A DNA stretch of 64,000 nucleotides, taken from JACZUI01 sp965216725. GTDB taxonomy: Bacteria; Actinomycetota; Acidimicrobiia; Spongiisociales; ZC4RG35. The notes below the pieces were generated by a model. The model did no database searches, was not told the DNA's origin, and worked only from the letters and a program-made list of their open reading frames with translations. The stretch lies in the NCBI GenBank assembly GCA_965216725.1, contig CBDCGI010000023.1, forward strand, positions 133,642-197,641, written 5' to 3'. Below are positions 60,003 to 64,000 of this stretch, one piece after another. Position 1 is the stretch's first letter; the number at the start of each line of letters is the position of its first letter. A program made the translations under genes and the position numbers.

Positions 60003-61180
60003 TGCCGACCCTCCGGGGGTGGGCAGCCACAGGGGCAGGTCTCGCCCTTCTCTTTCTGTGGTACGCATTGGGAGAGGCCGAGCTCCTCCTCACTGGTGCC
60101 TTCGTCCTCATTGCCCAGCTGGTTTCGGTGGGCATGGTTCGGCTGCGACGGCCGAGCGTTGCGATCAGCCGAAGGCTGGGCTCAGCCGTTGTGCACGACG
60201 GCGACACAACCACGATCACTCTCGCCGTGACCAACGTCGGGAGCCACTCTGCCAACAATCTGACCATCGAGGACGATGTGGCACGGCTCGGCGTTGCCAG
60301 CTTCGAGGTGGCAACAATTGAGCGCCGCGAAACGACTACGGCAACCTATCGCGTGACCTGCCGGCCGCGGGGCGTATACGCAGTGGGGCCGGCGATGGTG
60401 CGGGCGTCCGACCCCCTGGGCTTGGCCGAGATTCACGGAGCCGAAGGTCCCATCGACAGGATCGTTGTCTACCCATCGATCGAGACTCTCAACGGATTCC
60501 CGATCGTGCGCGGTCAGGACCCGTCGATGCAGGCCTCGCGTCCCGAGCACAGTCAGCGCGGCGGCGAGGATTTCTACACCCTCAGGGAGTACCAGCGAGG
60601 TGACGACTTGCGACGGGTTCACTGGCCCAGCTCGGCCCGAACCGACCAATTGATGATCAGGCAGCTGGAGACACCGTGGCAGGCGAGAGCCTTGGTCCTC
60701 CTCGATGTCCGAGCCAGCGCTTACGAGTCGGGGTGGGCCTTCGAGCGGGCGGTCTCAGGAGCAGCCACGGTGGTCACACATCTCATCGGGTCAGGATTCG
60801 ACGCAGACCTCTGGGCCGGCGACACAGAGCCGATCGACGCAACCCGATACGGTTCGGCGATGGAGCGCCTCGCTCTGGTGACACCCGATCCCTCGATCGA
60901 CATCGAAGCGGTTGCAAGTCGTATCCAGCAGAAAGGAGGCGGCGGCGCCCTGATCATGATCACCGGGGTCGCCGACCGTCCGTTACTGCACGTCCAACAG
61001 CTTCTTTCTCACGACTATCCGACAACGGTGCTCATGAGCGCCACGGAAGCTACAGCCCAGATGCTGGTCGGATTTCAACGCCTGGGCGTGGTCACCGTCT
61101 CGATGGATGAAGACGGTGCGTGGAGCCCGGCTTGGATGCAGGCAATGAGGTCAACATGGACAAACGCCTCGGTCGGCTAG
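60002..61180 (+). CDS. DUF58-domain membrane protein
   Basis: A 392-residue protein with two N-terminal membrane helices (GLALLFLWYALGEAELLLTG and AFVLIAQLVSVGMVRL), a beta-rich CARDB-like region (TITLAVTNVGSHSANNLTIE) and the DUF58 motif GEDFYTLREYQRGDDLRRVHWPSSAR, followed by a VWA-like fold with LVLLDVRASAYESG. It is found together with MoxR ATPases and transglutaminases. Its overlaps with both neighbours suggest a coupled three-gene operon. Precise role unknown. Confidence 0.9.
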   Translation: MPTLRGWAATGAGLALLFLWYALGEAELLLTGAFVLIAQLVSVGMVRLRRPSVAISRRLGSAVVHDGDTTTITLAVTNVGSHSANNLTIEDDVARLGVASFEVATIERRETTTATYRVTCRPRGVYAVGPAMVRASDPLGLAEIHGAEGPIDRIVVYPSIETLNGFPIVRGQDPSMQASRPEHSQRGGEDFYTLREYQRGDDLRRVHWPSSARTDQLMIRQLETPWQARALVLLDVRASAYESGWAFERAVSGAATVVTHLIGSGFDADLWAGDTEPIDATRYGSAMERLALVTPDPSIDIEAVASRIQQKGGGGALIMITGVADRPLLHVQQLLSHDYPTTVLMSATEATAQMLVGFQRLGVVTVSMDEDGAWSPAWMQAMRSTWTNASVG

Positions 61181-63480
61181 CGGGCTTCGCCGCCTTCGCC
61201 TTGGTCCTCGCCAGGCTGGGGAGACTCATGGTGACCGAAGAGCCGGCTGCGGCGTGGCCGGTGGTGATGATGGCTTCCGTCTTCTTGGGGGGCGTCATCT
61301 GGTGGCTGCTTTCCCAGACCGTCTCGAAGCGTCCGCTGGCCATCGGGCTGTTCGCCCTCGCCGGGACGATTCTCTTCCTGAGGATCTCGGTGACAGAGAC
61401 ACTTTTCGCCGGCTTTGTGCCGACTCCCGACACCATCGAGACCCTGAGAGTGCTGATGGGCGACGCGATCGAGACGATTCGCTTCGGCTTGGCGCCCATC
61501 GTTCCCGACAACGGAGTTGTTGCAATCCTCGCCGTGGTGATGTGGGTCATCGGTGGCCTGTTCATGTGGGGCTCCACAAGCGGCCCGGTGCTGGCGATGG
61601 TCCTGCCCGGGTTCGCCCTCTACCTCCAGCTCGCCGTGATGGACCGCGAGCCCACCGGGCTGGCATGGATGGTCGGTTCGGTGATCGTCATCGGTCTTGG
61701 CATTGTGGCCGTCGCCCTGGAGAGGAGGGTGGAGAGTGGGAGGGTCCGCAACTCCGAGGGCAGGCCGATCGCCCGCCAGACACAGGCGGCTGCTCTCGTG
61801 CTCGCAGGCATTGTCGGACTCGGCGCCATCGCCACGGCGACCAGCGCCGCCGACCTGGTACCGGCACGAGGAAACTTCAGATGGCGATCGGGCACGGGAT
61901 ACGGGTCGGGCGGGTCTGGAATCTCCTTCGACCGCCTCGCAGACCTGCAGCAGCGGATCATCACCCGAAGGAACGAGGTGGTGTTCTCCGCAGTCCTGTC
62001 GCCAAATTCACCACCGGCCAACCAGATCTACTGGCGAATGGAGACTCTGGACACCTTCAACGGCGAAGCCTGGACATCATCCGGTCGCACCGTCGACTTC
62101 GATCTCGCGGGTTCAGTGGGAGGCGATCCTGCGCATCGCTACCAGGGCTCGACGACTGCCATCGCCGCCAACGTGCGAATCGAAGCTCTGCGGATGGCCC
62201 AGCTGCCCACACCCGGAGTCGCTGAGGAAATTGACACGAGTGCCTTCAATACCTCTGCACTTCAGATCGGGTACGACGGAGCACTCGTATATGGGCCCGA
62301 GTTGGGCCAAGACGACGAGTACACAATCCTGCGGGCTTCGCTCCCCATGTACGGCGGCGACGTGGCGGCTTTGGCCACAGGTTCTGACGGCGAGCTGACC
62401 CCACTGTTCGCCGCAGCAGCCGAAGCCGGAGAGTTCCAGCTCGGGCCCGACACCCGTGAGCCGACAACGCGGGAAGTACCGGCCGATCTGGAGAGGTACC
62501 TCCAACTTCCCGAAGACACGCCGTTGGGAATACTGGCCGAGGCGCTGGTTCGCACCGAGGGGGCCACAACGGACTTTGAAAGGGCTTGGCTACTGCAACA
62601 TTGGTTCCGTGACAGCGGCGATTTCACGTACTCGGCCACAGTCAGCACCGGCCACTCGACGTTGGACTTGGAGGCATGGCTGACCGACTCCGGCAGCCTC
62701 AACTTCCGCACCGGCTATTGCGAGCAGTTTGCCGCTTCGATGGGAGTCATGGGCCGGGCGCTCGGCATACCAAGCCGAGTGGTTTGGGGGTTCACGCCCG
62801 GCCAGATTGTTCCTCAACCTGGCGGCGAAGACATGATCCAGGTGCGAGACAACAACGCTCACGCTTGGGTGGAGATGTGGATGGACGGGTTCGGTTGGGT
62901 CCGGTTCGACCCGACTCCCCGCGGCGGAGGGGTTCTACCGGCCAGCATGACCGCCGCATTCGACCCTGGCGCCTACCTGGACCAACCTGAAGCGCCCATT
63001 TCCGGAGCACCCGAAGAGCCCGGCTTCGTGGAACGTGGTTTTGAAGAAGGTCTTCCCGGCACCGAGACATCCGGGCCCGCAGCAGGTCCGTTCCCTTGGA
63101 TCGCGGTGACGCTGGCCACGCTGGTCGTGGCAGCAATGGCTTTGATACCAACCATGAAGAGCCTTCGGCGGCGGAGGCGGATGGCCAGGATTCGAGAGGG
63201 CGATATCACCGCAGCTTGGGATGAGATCGTCGACCGGCTGTCCGACCTTGGGCAACCGGTTCCCCACAACGAGACTCCTTTGGAATTCGCCGGCAAAACC
63301 GACAGTTCACTGGTGTCGCTGGCGACCCGCTACTCGGCAGCGGTGTACGGCGGTAGGAACGGCACCGCCAACGAGAGTGACCTCGAGGTCGCTGAGGACT
63401 GGATCAAAAGGAGATACGAGGGCTCGCAGCGGGCCCGGGCCATCTTCAACCCGCGATCTCTTCTGGACCGCGACCGTTAG
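61156..63480 (+). CDS. Transglutaminase-like membrane protein (TgpA family)
   Basis: A 774-residue membrane protein. Six or more N-terminal helices (from FAAFALVLARLG on) precede a large exposed region with YWRMETLDTFNGEAW (DUF3488/TgpA_N), then the transglutaminase core: Cys in FRTGYCEQFAASMGVMG, His in DNNAHAWVEMWMDGFGW and Asp in RFDPTPRGG, all three catalytic residues present. A C-terminal helix (WIAVTLATLVVAAMALIPT) and a cytoplasmic DUF4129-like tail end it. ATG 61156 is chosen; it overlaps DUF58 by 25 bases. Likely a cell-envelope cysteine peptidase or crosslinking enzyme. Confidence 0.92.
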   Translation: MDKRLGRLAGFAAFALVLARLGRLMVTEEPAAAWPVVMMASVFLGGVIWWLLSQTVSKRPLAIGLFALAGTILFLRISVTETLFAGFVPTPDTIETLRVLMGDAIETIRFGLAPIVPDNGVVAILAVVMWVIGGLFMWGSTSGPVLAMVLPGFALYLQLAVMDREPTGLAWMVGSVIVIGLGIVAVALERRVESGRVRNSEGRPIARQTQAAALVLAGIVGLGAIATATSAADLVPARGNFRWRSGTGYGSGGSGISFDRLADLQQRIITRRNEVVFSAVLSPNSPPANQIYWRMETLDTFNGEAWTSSGRTVDFDLAGSVGGDPAHRYQGSTTAIAANVRIEALRMAQLPTPGVAEEIDTSAFNTSALQIGYDGALVYGPELGQDDEYTILRASLPMYGGDVAALATGSDGELTPLFAAAAEAGEFQLGPDTREPTTREVPADLERYLQLPEDTPLGILAEALVRTEGATTDFERAWLLQHWFRDSGDFTYSATVSTGHSTLDLEAWLTDSGSLNFRTGYCEQFAASMGVMGRALGIPSRVVWGFTPGQIVPQPGGEDMIQVRDNNAHAWVEMWMDGFGWVRFDPTPRGGGVLPASMTAAFDPGAYLDQPEAPISGAPEEPGFVERGFEEGLPGTETSGPAAGPFPWIAVTLATLVVAAMALIPTMKSLRRRRRMARIREGDITAAWDEIVDRLSDLGQPVPHNETPLEFAGKTDSSLVSLATRYSAAVYGGRNGTANESDLEVAEDWIKRRYEGSQRARAIFNPRSLLDRDR

Positions 63481-63483
63481 GGC

Positions 63484-63981
63484 TCAGCCCGATCCGGTCA
63501 TCTCCTCCGAGACGTCGTCCTCGACTCTCCGCAACATCTCCAGGAATTGATCTCGGTCGAGCTCGAATTTCGTCACGTCCTCTTCGACCTGACGAGTGAT
63601 CTCGTCAATGGCCACGAAAAACGCGAGTTGGCCTTCTCGCAAGGCGTCGAGCAACTCGCCTTCGTCCGAGCTGACGCGAAATATCGACTTGCCATCTGTG
63701 ACCAGCTTCACGTCCGCCAGATGGTTTTCCATCTCGCCTTCTCGACGCAGATAATCCCAGGCACGACGAACCCGCTGTAGAGACATGCCGTTGTCTAGAA
63801 GGCTGCGTACGACTCGCAAGGCAACGAGGTCTCGGAACGAGTAGAGACGTCTGACGCCGGGTCGTCCTCCAGTCTCTTGAACTGACGGGATCACGAGGCC
63901 TACTCGATCCCAATAGCGGAGTTGATGATGTGTGCAATTAGCCAACCTGGCGGCCTGGTCGGCGGTAAATGCCTGCTCCAC
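63484..63981 (-). CDS. MerR-family transcriptional regulator
   Basis: A 165-residue regulator. The N-terminal winged helix-turn-helix reads FTADQAARLANCTHHQLRYW with GVRRLYSFRDLVALRVVRSL, a MerR-type recognition region. No cysteine pair for metal sensing or known ligand domain is visible in the C-terminal half, which is mostly acidic helix (RQVEEDVTKFELDRDQFLEM). Such short MerR-like proteins are common in actinobacteria with unknown effectors. The start (GTG/ATG at 63981) gives the standard N-terminus. Confidence 0.9.
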   Translation of the reverse strand: MEQAFTADQAARLANCTHHQLRYWDRVGLVIPSVQETGGRPGVRRLYSFRDLVALRVVRSLLDNGMSLQRVRRAWDYLRREGEMENHLADVKLVTDGKSIFRVSSDEGELLDALREGQLAFFVAIDEITRQVEEDVTKFELDRDQFLEMLRRVEDDVSEEMTGSG

Positions 63982-64000
63982 TGAACCTTCCTAACGCTTG

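Noticed and set aside
1..64000. CRISPR arrays, insertion sequences, prophage genes, restriction or toxin-antitoxin loci
   Set aside because: No direct-repeat arrays, transposase, integrase or phage proteins were seen on either strand.

Overview
This is a high-GC window that reads as an actinobacterial chromosome. The evidence is a division and cell-wall (dcw) cluster with SepF, YggT and a Wag31-type DivIVA but no FtsA, a PolA whose proofreading domain lacks its acidic motif, a paired ArsA-like locus as in mycobacteria, conserved polA/rpsA/coaE and ileS/lspA/rluD/dnaE neighbourhoods, and start codons with a -10 box so close that transcripts may be leaderless. An uncultivated Acidimicrobiia-like lineage is my best guess; that placement is inference.

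Layout. 1-11.2 kb: the 3' end of coaE is cut by the window edge. Then come a NarL-type two-component pair, two Flp pilin genes with a clear terminator, and a minus-strand Tad pilus operon (cpaB, cpaE, cpaF, a VWA-TadB fusion, tadC) followed by a heavily frameshifted membrane-protein gene. 11.2-17.1 kb: rpsA, an HTTM membrane protein with a small partner, polA, a small coiled-coil protein and tRNA-Leu(CAA). 17.1-28.8 kb: an OmpR/HisKA two-component system, ygfZ, ccdA, an MFS exporter, nth, an EamA transporter, a tandem ThyX-like protein, two ArsA-like ATPases and a HAD-IB phosphatase. 28.8-36.1 kb: dnaE, a rhomboid protease, a broken SRPBCC gene divergent from a cupin gene, rluD, lspA and a DksA/TraR zinc-finger protein. 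36.3-56.4 kb: ileS, divIVA, yggT, sepF, yggS, pgeF, then ftsZ-ftsQ-murB-murC-murG-ftsW-murD-mraY-murE-ftsI-ftsL-rsmH-mraZ, all on the minus strand, mostly with 4-base ATGA overlaps and reading from a recognisable MraZ-controlled promoter at the mraZ end. 56.5-64 kb: an arginase-family protein, a perfect 21-bp inverted repeat, an HNH protein, two small coupled genes, a MoxR-DUF58-transglutaminase operon and a MerR-family regulator.

How the parts work together. The mraZ-to-ftsZ block makes peptidoglycan precursors (MurE, MraY, MurD, MurG, MurC, MurB) and the division machine (FtsI, FtsL, FtsW, FtsQ, FtsZ); SepF, YggT and DivIVA next to it place and stabilise the ring and pole. murF is not in the cluster. 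The Tad block would assemble Flp pili. Two sequence-level points deserve attention: a 13-bp stem that buries the rsmH ribosome binding site between mraZ and rsmH, and apparent frameshifts or stops in six genes, one of them the essential ileS, which suggests residual assembly indels beside real gene decay.
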